Assembly: GCA_963204785.1 (NCBI GenBank)
Contig: CAUJHG010000075.1
Location: forward strand, 1 to 58,641
Length of the DNA stretch: 58,641 nucleotides
Reading direction: 5' to 3'
Source: Pseudomonadota bacterium
Lineage (GTDB): Bacteria > Pseudomonadota > Gammaproteobacteria > Burkholderiales > Burkholderiaceae_E
Below the pieces are notes generated by a model. The model was not told the DNA's origin. It was given only the letters and a program-made list of their open reading frames with translations, and searched no databases. The translations under genes and the position numbers were made by a program. This document shows, one piece after another, positions 1-8,354 of this stretch. The stretch's first letter is position 1. Every line of letters begins with the position of its first letter.

Positions 1-17
1 CTCAGAGGGCTGACCAC

Positions 18-965
18 GTGGAAGTCTTCCTCGTCTCGCTGCTCAACGGCCTGGTCTACGGCATGCTGCTGTTCATGCTGTCCAGCGGGCTGACGCTGAT
101 CTTCAGCATGATGGGCGTGCTGAACTTCGCCCACGCGAGCGCCTACATGCTGGGCGCCTACTTCGCCTACACGATCAGCCTGTACGCCGGCTTCTGGTGG
201 GCGCTGCTGCTGGCGCCGATCCTGTGCGGTCTGCTCGGCGCGCTGATCGAGATGTACGGGCTGCGGCGGGTGCACAAGAACGGGCACATCGCCGAGCTGC
301 TGTTCACCTTCGGGCTCGCGCTGATCATCGAGAAGCTGGTGCAGATGACCTGGGGACTGGTCGCGGTGCCCTACCGGATTCCGGCAATCCTCGACTTCGC
401 CCTGTTCGACGTCTACGGGACCCAGTTCAGCGCCTACCGGGCCTTCATGCTGCTGATCTCGGCGGCGATGTTCGGCGCAATCTGGCTGATGCTGACGCGC
501 ACGCGGATCGGCCTGATCATCCAGGCCTCGCTGACCCACCCCGACATGGTGCGCAGCCTCGGGCACGATGTTCCGAAGGTGTTCACGCTGGTGTTCGCCG
601 GCGGGATGGCGCTTGCCGGGCTGGCCGGAGTGATCGGCGGGAACTACCAGACCACCGAGCCCTCGATGGCCTTCACGATGGGGCCGATCGTCTTCGTCGT
701 CGTGGTCTTCGGCGGGCTTGGCTCCCTGACGGGCTGCTTCATCGCCTCGCTGCTGCTGGGCCTGATCCAGACCTTCGCGGTGGTGCTCGAGTACTCCCCG
801 GCCGACCTCATCGGGAAGTTCGGCTACACGGTGACCAGCGAGACGCCCTTCGCCGAACTGCTCACGGTTCCGCTGCCGCGGATCGGGGCGCTGCTGCCCT
901 ACCTGCTGCTGGTGCTCGTCCTGTTCTTCCGCCCACGCGGCCTCATGGGGACACGCGACACATGA
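18..965 (+). CDS. livH: Branched-chain amino acid-type ABC transporter permease LivH
   Basis: Integral inner-membrane permease (315 aa) of a HAAT-type uptake ABC transporter. The family signature of LivH is visible near residues 23-48 (SGLTLIFSMMGVLNFAHAS), followed by multiple hydrophobic helices to the C terminus. The GTG start at 18 gives the usual family length. The stop TGA overlaps the ATG of livM (ATGA), and livM, livG and livF follow, so the four genes form one operon. The periplasmic binding protein is not in the window and may lie upstream. In Betaproteobacteria such systems often carry aromatic or dicarboxylic acids or amides rather than Leu/Ile/Val, so the substrate is open. Confidence 0.93.
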   Translation: MEVFLVSLLNGLVYGMLLFMLSSGLTLIFSMMGVLNFAHASAYMLGAYFAYTISLYAGFWWALLLAPILCGLLGALIEMYGLRRVHKNGHIAELLFTFGLALIIEKLVQMTWGLVAVPYRIPAILDFALFDVYGTQFSAYRAFMLLISAAMFGAIWLMLTRTRIGLIIQASLTHPDMVRSLGHDVPKVFTLVFAGGMALAGLAGVIGGNYQTTEPSMAFTMGPIVFVVVVFGGLGSLTGCFIASLLLGLIQTFAVVLEYSPADLIGKFGYTVTSETPFAELLTVPLPRIGALLPYLLLVLVLFFRPRGLMGTRDT

Positions 966-2251
966 CGAATTCGCGATCGGGAACCGGCGCAGCCTGGTGG
1001 CTGGTCGCCCTCGGCATCGCCGTGGCGCTGCCCTGGATCTTCTTCGACTGGTCCGCCTCGAAGCACTCGGGCTTCGCGCTCACGCTGCTCAGCGAGATCG
1101 GGCTGATGAGCGTGTTCGCACTCTCCTACAACATGCAGATGGGCCAGGCGGGGCTGCTGTCCTTCGGCCACGCGATCCTCTTCGGTCTGGGCGGCTACTC
1201 CACTGCGCATGCGCTGAACGCGATCCAGAAGAGCGGTGCATGGATTCCGCTCGAGGTGGTGCCGCTGATCGGCGGCCTGGGCGGGCTGGGCTTCGGGATC
1301 GTGTTCGGCTTTCTCGCGACCCGGCAGCGGTCGACCGCATTCGCGATGATCACCCTCGGGCTGGGCGAGCTGGTGACCGCAGCGGCGATGATGTTCATGG
1401 GCTTCTTCGGTGGCGAGGGTGGCATCAGCACCAACCGGGTGATCGAGCGCAGCCTCTTCGGCGCCAGCTACGCTCCCGCCTGGCAGGTGTACTACCTGGT
1501 GCTCGCCTGGGCCTTCATCGCGGCGATCCTGATGAAACTGCAGACGCAGACGCCGCTGGGCAAGATGGCCAACGCGCAGCGCGACAACTTCGAGCGCACC
1601 CAGTTCGTCGGCTACGATCCGCGGCGGATCCGCTTCTACCAGTACACGCTCTCGGGCTTCTTCGCGGGAATCGCGGGCGCGCTCTACGCGATCCTCTACG
1701 AGATCGTCACCTTCGACGCGGTCGCCGCGCCGAAGGCGGCCAACGCCCTGCTGGCGAGCTACATCGGCGGAGTCGGCACCTTCTTCGGCCCGGTGATCGG
1801 CGCGATCATCGTGGTGCTGCTGCAGAGCGGCCTGAGCCTGCTGAGCAACGCCTGGCTGCTCTACCTCGGCGTGCTGTTCATCGCGATGGTGATGTATGCG
1901 CCGGGAGGCATCGCCGAGCTCGCCGCCAGGCACGGGCCGATCGCCCGCAGCGGCCGTCTCGCCGAGCTCGCGCTGCCCTATCTGCGGCTGCTGCCGGCAG
2001 TCCTGCTCTGCCTGGCCGGCTTCGTGCTTCTGGTCGAGCTGGCATCGTTCATCACGATCGGCGAAGGCCAGGGCAAGAAGCTCGCAGTCGGCGGGGCGGC
2101 GATCGACGCGCACACCGCGACGCCCTGGGTGGCTGCCGGCGTCGCGCTGGTCCTCGGGGGCCTGTGGCTGCGCCGCGAGGCGCGATTCTTCGCGCGCCGC
2201 TGGGACGAACTGATCGAATCCGCGAAGGCCGACGAAGGAGCCTCCCGGTGA
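962..2251 (+). CDS. livM: Branched-chain amino acid-type ABC transporter permease LivM
   Basis: Second membrane permease of the HAAT transporter, 429 aa. The LivM hallmark GQAGLLSFGHA lies at residues 61-71, and the hydrophobic helices match the family. The ATG at 962 overlaps the livH stop, which argues for this start rather than any upstream in-frame codon. After the usual permease core there is a C-terminal extension of roughly 100 residues with about two extra hydrophobic segments and a charged tail (WDELIESAKADE). Many LivM proteins end near 330-350 aa, so this is a longer subtype. The stop overlaps the GTG start of livG (GTGA). Confidence 0.93.
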   Translation: MTNSRSGTGAAWWLVALGIAVALPWIFFDWSASKHSGFALTLLSEIGLMSVFALSYNMQMGQAGLLSFGHAILFGLGGYSTAHALNAIQKSGAWIPLEVVPLIGGLGGLGFGIVFGFLATRQRSTAFAMITLGLGELVTAAAMMFMGFFGGEGGISTNRVIERSLFGASYAPAWQVYYLVLAWAFIAAILMKLQTQTPLGKMANAQRDNFERTQFVGYDPRRIRFYQYTLSGFFAGIAGALYAILYEIVTFDAVAAPKAANALLASYIGGVGTFFGPVIGAIIVVLLQSGLSLLSNAWLLYLGVLFIAMVMYAPGGIAELAARHGPIARSGRLAELALPYLRLLPAVLLCLAGFVLLVELASFITIGEGQGKKLAVGGAAIDAHTATPWVAAGVALVLGGLWLRREARFFARRWDELIESAKADEGASR

Positions 2252-3000
2252 GCACACCCGCCCTGTCCCTGACCGACGTGCGCAAGGATTTCGGCCAGAC
2301 GCAGATCATCCGTGGCGTCAGCCTGCAGATCGCGCCCGGCGAACGGCACGCGATCATCGGTCCCAACGGCGCCGGCAAGACGACGCTGTTCAACCTGATC
2401 AGCGGCCGCTTCCCGGTGAGCTCCGGCGAGATCGCGCTGAACGGCCAGCGCATCGATCAGCTCCCGCCGCACGAGATCAACCGGCGCGGACTCTCGCGCA
2501 GCTTCCAGATCACCTCGATCTTCCCGAAGATGAGCGTGTTCGAGAACATCCGCTGCGGGCTGCTCTGGTCGCGGGGCTATCGCTATTCGTGGTGGCAGCT
2601 GCTGGGCCGGCAGAAGGCGCTCAACGAGGCGAGCGAGCAGCTGCTCGAGCGGCTCAACCTGCACCGTCAGCGCGATCAGCTCGCCGGGCTGCTCTCCTAC
2701 GCCGAGCAGCGCTCGCTGGAGATCGGGATCACGATCGCCGGCGGCGCCGACGTGATCCTGCTCGACGAGCCCACCGCCGGAATGAGCCACAGCGAAACCG
2801 ACTACGCGATCGACCTGATCCGCAGCGTCAGCGAGGGCAAGACCCTGCTGATGGTCGAACACGACATGAGCGTGGTGTTCGGGCTGGCCGACAGGGTGTC
2901 GGTGGTGGTCTACGGCGAGGTGATCGCCAGCGACGCCCCCGACAGGATCCGCGGCAACAGGGCGGTGCAGGAAGCCTATCTGGGGACCGAGGCAACGTGA
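2248..3000 (+). CDS. livG: ABC transporter ATP-binding protein LivG
   Basis: Cytoplasmic ATPase subunit (250 aa) of the HAAT transporter. Walker A GPNGAGKT is at residues 38-45, the signature loop is LSYAEQ (149-154) in the LivG style, and Walker B is VILLDEP (169-175). The GTG start at 2248 overlaps the livM stop by 4 bases and gives the standard LivG length. It should pair with LivF as the ATPase heterodimer. The stop overlaps the livF start (TGATG). The residues after Walker B (TAGMSHSE) differ from the GLNPxE seen in many LivG proteins, which fits a specialised subfamily. Confidence 0.93.
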   Translation: MSTPALSLTDVRKDFGQTQIIRGVSLQIAPGERHAIIGPNGAGKTTLFNLISGRFPVSSGEIALNGQRIDQLPPHEINRRGLSRSFQITSIFPKMSVFENIRCGLLWSRGYRYSWWQLLGRQKALNEASEQLLERLNLHRQRDQLAGLLSYAEQRSLEIGITIAGGADVILLDEPTAGMSHSETDYAIDLIRSVSEGKTLLMVEHDMSVVFGLADRVSVVVYGEVIASDAPDRIRGNRAVQEAYLGTEAT

Positions 3001-3695
3001 TGCTCGAGATCAGCGACCTGCACGCCTACTACGGCAAGAGCCACATCCTGCAGGGGGTGGATCTCAGCGTTGCCGAGGGGGAGATCGTCAGCCTGCTCGG
3101 ACGCAACGGCGTCGGGCGATCCACCACCTGCAAGGCGATCATGGGCCTGGTCGCCCCGCACGGCACCATCCGGTTCAAGGGGCGCACGATCTCCGGGCTG
3201 CGGCCCGAGCAGATCGCACACGCCGGGATCGGCTATGTTCCCGAGGATCGCCAGGTGTTCCCGGCACTGACGGTCCAGCAGAACCTGGAGCTCGGCCTGA
3301 AGCGCTCGGGGAAATTCGGCCGCTGGAACTTCGACGACGTCTACCGGATGTTCCCGAACCTCGACAGGCGCCGGAACAACCCCGCCGGAGTGCTCTCAGG
3401 GGGCGAGCAGCAGATGCTCACCACCTGCCGCACGCTGATGGGCGACCCCGACCTGATCATCATCGACGAGCCGACCGAAGGACTGGCGCCGAAGCTGGTC
3501 GAGCAGATCGGCGACCTGCTCGACGAGATCGCCCGGCGCGGAATCGCGATCCTGCTGGTCGAGCAGAAGCTCGCGATCGCGCTGCGGATCTCCCGGCGCC
3601 TGTACGTGATGGGCCACGGGCGGATCGTCTTCGAGGGCGACACCGCGTCCCTGAAGGCGAACGAGACGGTCCGCAAGGAGTGGCTCGAGGTCTGA
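3000..3695 (+). CDS. livF: ABC transporter ATP-binding protein LivF (Walker A Lys replaced by Arg)
   Basis: Second ATPase subunit (231 aa) of the HAAT transporter. The signature motif LSGGEQQ is at 132-138 and Walker B LIIIDEP at 152-158, both intact. The P-loop reads GRNGVGRST at 34-42, so the invariant Walker A lysine is Arg40 (codon CGA, 3117-3119). The rest of the protein is well conserved, so this is not a decayed gene. The ATG at 3000 overlaps the livG stop (TGATG); an in-frame GTG at 2997 is the alternative. The gene ends 30 bp before the convergent acyl-CoA dehydrogenase gene. LivF proteins normally act with LivG as a heterodimer, so the change may be tolerated. Confidence 0.92.
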   Translation: MLEISDLHAYYGKSHILQGVDLSVAEGEIVSLLGRNGVGRSTTCKAIMGLVAPHGTIRFKGRTISGLRPEQIAHAGIGYVPEDRQVFPALTVQQNLELGLKRSGKFGRWNFDDVYRMFPNLDRRRNNPAGVLSGGEQQMLTTCRTLMGDPDLIIIDEPTEGLAPKLVEQIGDLLDEIARRGIAILLVEQKLAIALRISRRLYVMGHGRIVFEGDTASLKANETVRKEWLEV

Positions 3696-3725
3696 CCCGG
3701 CGCCACTCCCCGGTCGGGCGGCTGC

Positions 3726-4970
3726 TCAGCCGGTGCGGGTGGGGATCCTGTTGAACGGGATCCCGCGGTCGGCGCGCATGTCCGCCGGCAGGCCCAGCAC
3801 GCGCTCGGCGATGATGTTGCGCAGGATCTCGTCGGTGCCGCCCTCGATCCGCGTGGCCGGCGAGCGCATCAGCATCGCCTGGAAGCGCGCCATTGCGCTG
3901 GCCTGGGCGGGGTCCATCAGCACCCCGGCCTGCCCCTGCAGGTCCAGCGCGAAGGTGGCGATCTCCTGCATCGTGCTGCCGGCGACCAGCTTGCCGATCG
4001 AGTTCTCGGGGCCGGGTTCCTGTCCCTTGGACAGCGCCGAGATGCTGCGGTAGGCGGTGTACTTCAGGCCGCTGGTGCGCACCGCCCAGGTGGCCAGCTT
4101 CGAGCGCACCGCGGGGTCGTCGATCGCCAGGCCGTCGCCGGTGTCGAATTCGCAGCAGAAGTCGAGCAGTTCGGGAAAGCCGGTGGGCATGCCGGCGCCT
4201 ATCGACAGGCGCTCGTTCATCAGCGTGGTGAGCGAAACCCGCCAGCCCATGCCGACCTCGCCCAGGCGCTGGTGGTCCGGCACGCGCACGTCGGTGAACC
4301 AGACCTCGTTGAAATGCGACTGCCCGTTGATCTGCCTGATCGGCCGCACCTCGACTCCGGGGCTCTTCATGTCGAGGAAGAACATCGTGAGGCCGTCGTG
4401 CTTGGCCACGTTGGGATCGGTGCGGGTGATGATCATCCCGTACTGGGAGTTCTGGGCGCCGCTGGTCCAGATCTTCTGCCCGTTGAGCACCCACTCGTCA
4501 CCGACCTTCTCGGCACGGGTGCGCAGGCCCGCGAGGTCGGAGCCCGCCACGGGCTCGGAGAAGAGCTGACACCAGATCTCCTCGCCCGAGGCCAGCGGCG
4601 GCAGATAGCGGCGCTTGTGCTGTTCCTGCGCATAGGCCATCAGCGTCGGTCCGATCATTCCCTGGCCGATGATGAAGGTGCCGGAGAGCTTGGCGTACAC
4701 GCCCTCCTCCTGCTGCCAGATCACGCGTTCGATCGGCGTGGCGCCGCGGCCGCCGTACTCCTTGGGCCAGTGCAGGCAGGCCCAGCCGGCGTCGAACTTC
4801 TTCTTCTGCCATGCGCGTGCGGCCGCGATCACGTCGCCGCTGCGCAGCGGCGGCTGGCCGAAGCCCGCGAGCTCGAGCTCGTCGCGCAGTTCGTGCGGCG
4901 CATTGGCCTGGATCCACGCGCGCACCTCGGCGCGGAACGCGGCTTCCTGGGGGTTGTCGTCGAAATTCAT
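3726..4970 (-). CDS. Acyl-CoA dehydrogenase, catalytic (large) subunit type
   Basis: FAD-dependent acyl-CoA dehydrogenase, 414 aa, which would oxidise an acyl-CoA to the 2-enoyl-CoA and pass electrons to ETF. The N-terminal helical domain begins MNFDDNPQEAAFRAEVRAW, a FAD-binding segment LFSEPVAGSDLAGL lies mid-protein, and the C-terminal motif RIEGGTDEILRN carries the expected catalytic Glu at about residue 376. It lies 33 bp downstream of a second, smaller acyl-CoA dehydrogenase in the same direction. Such adjacent pairs often form heteromeric enzymes acting on unusual substrates (dicarboxylic, alicyclic, steroid side-chain or terpenoid CoAs). The actual substrate cannot be read from sequence. 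Confidence 0.9.
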   Translation of the reverse strand: MNFDDNPQEAAFRAEVRAWIQANAPHELRDELELAGFGQPPLRSGDVIAAARAWQKKKFDAGWACLHWPKEYGGRGATPIERVIWQQEEGVYAKLSGTFIIGQGMIGPTLMAYAQEQHKRRYLPPLASGEEIWCQLFSEPVAGSDLAGLRTRAEKVGDEWVLNGQKIWTSGAQNSQYGMIITRTDPNVAKHDGLTMFFLDMKSPGVEVRPIRQINGQSHFNEVWFTDVRVPDHQRLGEVGMGWRVSLTTLMNERLSIGAGMPTGFPELLDFCCEFDTGDGLAIDDPAVRSKLATWAVRTSGLKYTAYRSISALSKGQEPGPENSIGKLVAGSTMQEIATFALDLQGQAGVLMDPAQASAMARFQAMLMRSPATRIEGGTDEILRNIIAERVLGLPADMRADRGIPFNRIPTRTG

Positions 4971-5003
4971 GATGTCGGGCTCCGTGCGATCGTTCGCGAA
5001 GGC

Positions 5004-6125
5004 TCAGGCTGCGCGGCGGGCGCGCAGACGGTCGACGAGCCGGTCTTCCCAGCGCGACAGGCTGCCCAGCGCGAGCGCGAGCAGGTTCGAGCGGCGATAG
5101 TGGAGGTGGCAGTCGAACTCCCAGGTGAAGCCCATGCCGCCGTGCACCTGGATGTTGTTGCGCGCGCAGTGCTGGTAGGCCTGGGTGGCGCTCACCCGCG
5201 CGGTGGCGGCGGCCTCGGGCAGCTCCGATGCACCGGTCGACAGCGCCCAGGCGCCGTAGTAGCAGTTCGAGCGCGCCAGCGTCGCCGACACGTACATGTC
5301 GGCGAGCATGTGCTTGATCGCCTGCAGAGAGCCGATCGGGCGGCCGAAGGCGAAGCGCTCGAGCGCGTAGTCGCGCGCGGTCTCGAGCGCGCGGTCGGCG
5401 CCGCCGATCTGCTCGAAGGCCATCAGCACCGCGGCGCGATCCATGACGTCCGACAGGATCGCCGCGCCGTCGCCCTCGGCGCCCAGGAGCTCCGCGGGCG
5501 CCTGCTCGAAGACGATGCGCGCCTGGCTGCGCGTGGGGTCCACGCTCCCAAGCGCCTCGCGCTGCACGCCGGCGCCGCCCAGGTCGACCAGGTACAGCGA
5601 GCTGGCGACTGCGTCGCCGGCGGCGCGCGTGGCCACCACCGCGAAGTGCGCGATGTCGCCGTCGGCCACCGGCAGCTTCACGCCGCTGAGCCTGCCGCCG
5701 GACACCGTGGACTCGAAGCGGGTGTCCGCCGCTCTTCCGGCGCGCTCGGTGAGCGCCAGCGTGCCGATCAGCTCGCCGCTGGCCAGGCCGGGCAGGTAGC
5801 GCCGCTTCTGCGCTTCGCTGCCGGCGCGCATCAGCAGTTCGGCGGCCAGGCCGATCGACGACGAATAGGGCACTGGCGCCACCGCGCGTCCCAGTTCCTC
5901 GGCGACCACGCAGGCCTCGAGGTAGCCGGCGCCCAGGCCGCCGTAGGCCTCGGGGATCGTGGCGCCCAGGAAGCCCTGCTCGGCGAGCCCCTTCCAGAGG
6001 CCTGCGTCGAAGGACTGGGGACCATCGAGCACCGCGCGCACCACGCTGCGGTCGCAGCGGTCGGCGAGGAAGCGGCGTGCCTGCTCCTTCAGTTGCTTCT
6101 GGTCGGGGGAGAAGTCGAATTCCAT
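5004..6125 (-). CDS. Acyl-CoA dehydrogenase, small/partner subunit type
   Basis: Acyl-CoA dehydrogenase-fold protein of 373 aa. It starts MEFDFSPDQKQLKEQARRFL, typical of the smaller member of acyl-CoA dehydrogenase pairs, and ends in an HGGMGFTWEFDCHLHYRR segment. The position that carries the catalytic Glu (EGT/EGG) in single-subunit enzymes has no EGG/EGT motif here, which supports a role as partner of the following gene. The FAD-contact segment ERFAFGRPIGSLQAIKH is present. The ATG at 6125 has a ribosome site (AAGGGA) about 6 bases upstream; the longer in-frame extension to 6194 has no good start context. Confidence 0.88.
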   Translation of the reverse strand: MEFDFSPDQKQLKEQARRFLADRCDRSVVRAVLDGPQSFDAGLWKGLAEQGFLGATIPEAYGGLGAGYLEACVVAEELGRAVAPVPYSSSIGLAAELLMRAGSEAQKRRYLPGLASGELIGTLALTERAGRAADTRFESTVSGGRLSGVKLPVADGDIAHFAVVATRAAGDAVASSLYLVDLGGAGVQREALGSVDPTRSQARIVFEQAPAELLGAEGDGAAILSDVMDRAAVLMAFEQIGGADRALETARDYALERFAFGRPIGSLQAIKHMLADMYVSATLARSNCYYGAWALSTGASELPEAAATARVSATQAYQHCARNNIQVHGGMGFTWEFDCHLHYRRSNLLALALGSLSRWEDRLVDRLRARRAA

Positions 6126-6390
6126 CGGGGATCCCTTTGCATCGATTGCCACGGCAGGCATCGCCTGTGCTGCGCACGGCCGCAGGCGCGCCACAGCGCA
6201 TGGCTCGGGATTATCGGGGAAGGGGGTCTGCGCGACGGGCTGGCCGGTCCGCTCGGTGGCTCGCCAGCCCGGTCGGTGTTCCGGAATGCGGGCGCACGAC
6301 AGCCTGCGCTGCGCTCGCCGCAGGTGCAGCCGCTGGAGAAGTCGATTCGCTGCCTGTCTGCGTCAGGGCGCCAGGCGCCCGGCCCGCGCT
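6126..6390. other. Intergenic region upstream of the acyl-CoA dehydrogenase pair
   Basis: A 265-base non-coding stretch. It contains an inverted repeat GGGCTGGC (6237-6244) / GCCAGCCC (6263-6270) with an 18-base loop. On the minus strand this could form a hairpin downstream of the doubtful small ORF and upstream of the acyl-CoA dehydrogenase genes. No T-run follows, so it is not a convincing terminator. No clear promoter was identified. Confidence 0.35.
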
Positions 6391-6573
6391 TCAGCCACGG
6401 ATCCAGGAATCTCCGTCCGGTGCGTCCGGAAGCGCGCGACGAGCGTCGCAGCAGCGCTCCCCCGAGGCAGCGGCCGGCGCCTGCTGGATCGGCAGCGGTT
6501 CGGGCAGGCCGTAGAGGCCCTGCGCGTTGCACTCGGCTTCGAGGAGTTCGTCGGGTTCCTGCAGCGGGTTCAT
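6391..6573 (-). CDS. Possible small protein, function unknown (60 aa)
   Basis: Open frame of 60 codons lying between the Nudix gene and the acyl-CoA dehydrogenase pair, in the same direction. It starts MNPLQEPDELLEAE and ends DAPDGDSWIRG, with a cysteine pair near the middle (GERCCD). The ATG at 6573 is preceded by GGAG with 7 bases of spacing. No signal peptide or membrane segment is visible and the family is not recognised. In such GC-rich DNA a 60-codon open frame can occur by chance, so this is a weak call resting on the ribosome site and on the otherwise unexplained 600-base gap. Confidence 0.3.
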   Translation of the reverse strand: MNPLQEPDELLEAECNAQGLYGLPEPLPIQQAPAAASGERCCDARRALPDAPDGDSWIRG

Positions 6574-6729
6574 GAGCGGGCTCCACGAGGCTTCGGGTAG
6601 GCGCCCTGCCGGAACTGCTCGTCGAGGGCGATTCGGCCCGAAGATAGCCGGCTCGCGGCCTGCGGTCAGCGCAATTGCGCACACCGCGTGCCGCTTCGCC
6701 CGCCCGCCCGCCTGCCCGCCGACTGGCGG

Positions 6730-7389
6730 CTATTTCCAGGCGAACTTCGGCTGCTCGAAGTGTGCGACCCGGGTGTCGCGGCCCGCGATGCAGACCTCGC
6801 GGAACTGGTAGATGATGGCCGCCGTGGGCGCCGCGATCCAGTCGTCGCCGACCGGCATCCGCAGCACCGGGTGCTCGTGCTCCTCGAGCCGGTCGAGCAG
6901 CGGCGCGTCCTCGCGCATGAACTCCCGCACCGGGATCCTGTGGATGCTCGCGACTTCGTCCGGGTTTGGCGTCGCCTCGCGCGCCGCGCCCGCCCAGACC
7001 ACGATCGGGGTCATCACGTACCCCGAGCGGGTGACGAAGTCGTCGAGCCGGCCGATGATCGCGCGCTCGTCGAGCACGACCCCGACCTCCTCGGAGAGTT
7101 CGCGCAGCGCCGCCTGCTCCGGAGTCTCGCCTTCGTCGATGCGCCCGCCCGGCAGCGCCCACTGCCCGGCGTGGCTGCGCAGCCTGGCCGAGCGCCGGGT
7201 CAGCAGCAGCGCCGCCGCCGGGTTCCAGATGTCGTGATGGAGCAGGTCGGGCAGGCCCGCACCGAGGCCCTCCTCGACGACCGCGACCGCCACCGCAGCT
7301 GCGCGATGGTGCGGCTCCGCCAGGCTGCGCCGCTCGAAGCGCTGCAGATTGGCGCGGATGAGATCGAACAGGTGCGGGTCGCAGCGCAT
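6730..7389 (-). CDS. Nudix hydrolase, CoA pyrophosphatase (NudL/YeaB)-like
   Basis: Nudix hydrolase of 219 aa. The Nudix box is complete: G82-x5-E88-x7-R96-E97-L-x-E100-E101-x-G103-V. Just before it is LLTRRSARLRSHAGQWALPGG, which matches the extra motif of the CoA-diphosphatase subfamily that cleaves CoA and acyl-CoAs to 3',5'-ADP and (acyl-)phosphopantetheine. The ATG at 7389 has GGGAG five bases upstream. It lies 68 bp downstream of the HIBDH-like gene in the same direction and upstream of acyl-CoA dehydrogenase genes, a setting compatible with CoA turnover. The N-terminal 30 residues and the C-terminal 60 lie outside the Nudix core. Confidence 0.85.
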   Translation of the reverse strand: MRCDPHLFDLIRANLQRFERRSLAEPHHRAAAVAVAVVEEGLGAGLPDLLHHDIWNPAAALLLTRRSARLRSHAGQWALPGGRIDEGETPEQAALRELSEEVGVVLDERAIIGRLDDFVTRSGYVMTPIVVWAGAAREATPNPDEVASIHRIPVREFMREDAPLLDRLEEHEHPVLRMPVGDDWIAAPTAAIIYQFREVCIAGRDTRVAHFEQPKFAWK

Positions 7390-7457
7390 GGAGGCTCCCG
7401 GGTCGAATGATTCGCGACGCGGATCAGCTCCGATGGTAATCCAGTCGCGCGGAAGCT

Positions 7458-8354
7458 TCAGTCGCCCTCGTGCAGGCGATGGAACACCGGAAAGTAGCGA
7501 TCCGCGAAGCCTGCCTGCGCCGCCCGCTCCAGGATCCGCGCGACCAGTTCGGCGCCCGGGGCGGACACGCCCACCTGCCGGGCCAGTTCGAGCGCATAGC
7601 CATTGTCCTTGCGCGCGTAGGCGGTCGAGAAGGCGCGCTCCGGATAGACGCCGGGCACGATGCTCTTTCGGCCGTGGTTGCGCAGCGCGAAACTGTCGGC
7701 GGAACCCTTCTCGAACACCTCGGCCAGCAGCTCCGGCGCAACGCCTGCGCGCGCAGCGATCGCCATCGCCTCCGACAGCGCGTTGACGACCTGGAACAGC
7801 ACCATGTTGTTGAGGATCTTGACCACCTCGCCGCTGCCGGCAGGCCCGCAGTGGCTGATGTCGGTCGCGATGCACTCGAGCAGGGGGCGGGCGAGCCCGA
7901 GCGCCTCTTCGCTTCCGCCAACCATGGTGCTCAGGGTGCCCGCCTCGGCCGCTTCCCTGGTGCGCGCCACCGGCGCGTCCAGATACAGCACCCCGGCTTC
8001 GTCGCAGCGCCGGGCATGGGCGCGCGCGAGGTCCGCCGGGATCGTCGAGGTGTCGATCAGCAGCTGGCCCCTTCGCATCAGGGGCAGCAGCGCGCCGACG
8101 ACGCCCTCGCTCGCATCGCCGTCGGGCAGCGACAGCAGGATCAGGTCGGACGCGCTGGCGAGTTCGGCCAGGTCCGCGGCCGGCCGGCCACCGACCGCGG
8201 CGACCGACTGCACTGCCGCAGGATCGCGATCGAAATAGACGACCGAGGAGAACTTCCCTCGGCGGATCACGTTGCGGCACATCGCGCCGCCCATCACTCC
8301 CAGGCCGACGAAGCCCACGCGCTGCGCCGGGAGGCTGCTGGAATCAGTGCTCAT
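7458..8354 (-). CDS. 3-hydroxyisobutyrate dehydrogenase-family NAD(P)-dependent oxidoreductase
   Basis: Beta-hydroxyacid dehydrogenase of 298 aa. The Rossmann motif GFVGLGVMGG spans about 14-23, and the catalytic segment GSGEVVKILNN holds the expected Lys179 and Asn182/183. The substrate loop reads DAPVARTREAAEAGTL (126-141), where many family members have DAPVSGG, so the substrate may not be 3-hydroxyisobutyrate. Tartronate semialdehyde reductase, succinic semialdehyde reductase and related activities remain possible. Its ATG lies inside the 3' end of the upstream aldehyde dehydrogenase gene (11-base overlap). The two therefore form a translationally coupled pair that could interconvert a hydroxyacid, semialdehyde and acid. 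Confidence 0.87.
   Translation of the reverse strand: MSTDSSSLPAQRVGFVGLGVMGGAMCRNVIRRGKFSSVVYFDRDPAAVQSVAAVGGRPAADLAELASASDLILLSLPDGDASEGVVGALLPLMRRGQLLIDTSTIPADLARAHARRCDEAGVLYLDAPVARTREAAEAGTLSTMVGGSEEALGLARPLLECIATDISHCGPAGSGEVVKILNNMVLFQVVNALSEAMAIAARAGVAPELLAEVFEKGSADSFALRNHGRKSIVPGVYPERAFSTAYARKDNGYALELARQVGVSAPGAELVARILERAAQAGFADRYFPVFHRLHEGD

Noticed and set aside
1-13. Possible tail of an upstream gene ending in TGA at 11-13
   Set aside because: Only three codons are visible, so nothing supports it beyond the stop codon.
4272-6575. Plus-strand open frame of 767 codons
   Set aside because: It covers both acyl-CoA dehydrogenase genes in antisense and has no recognisable domain.
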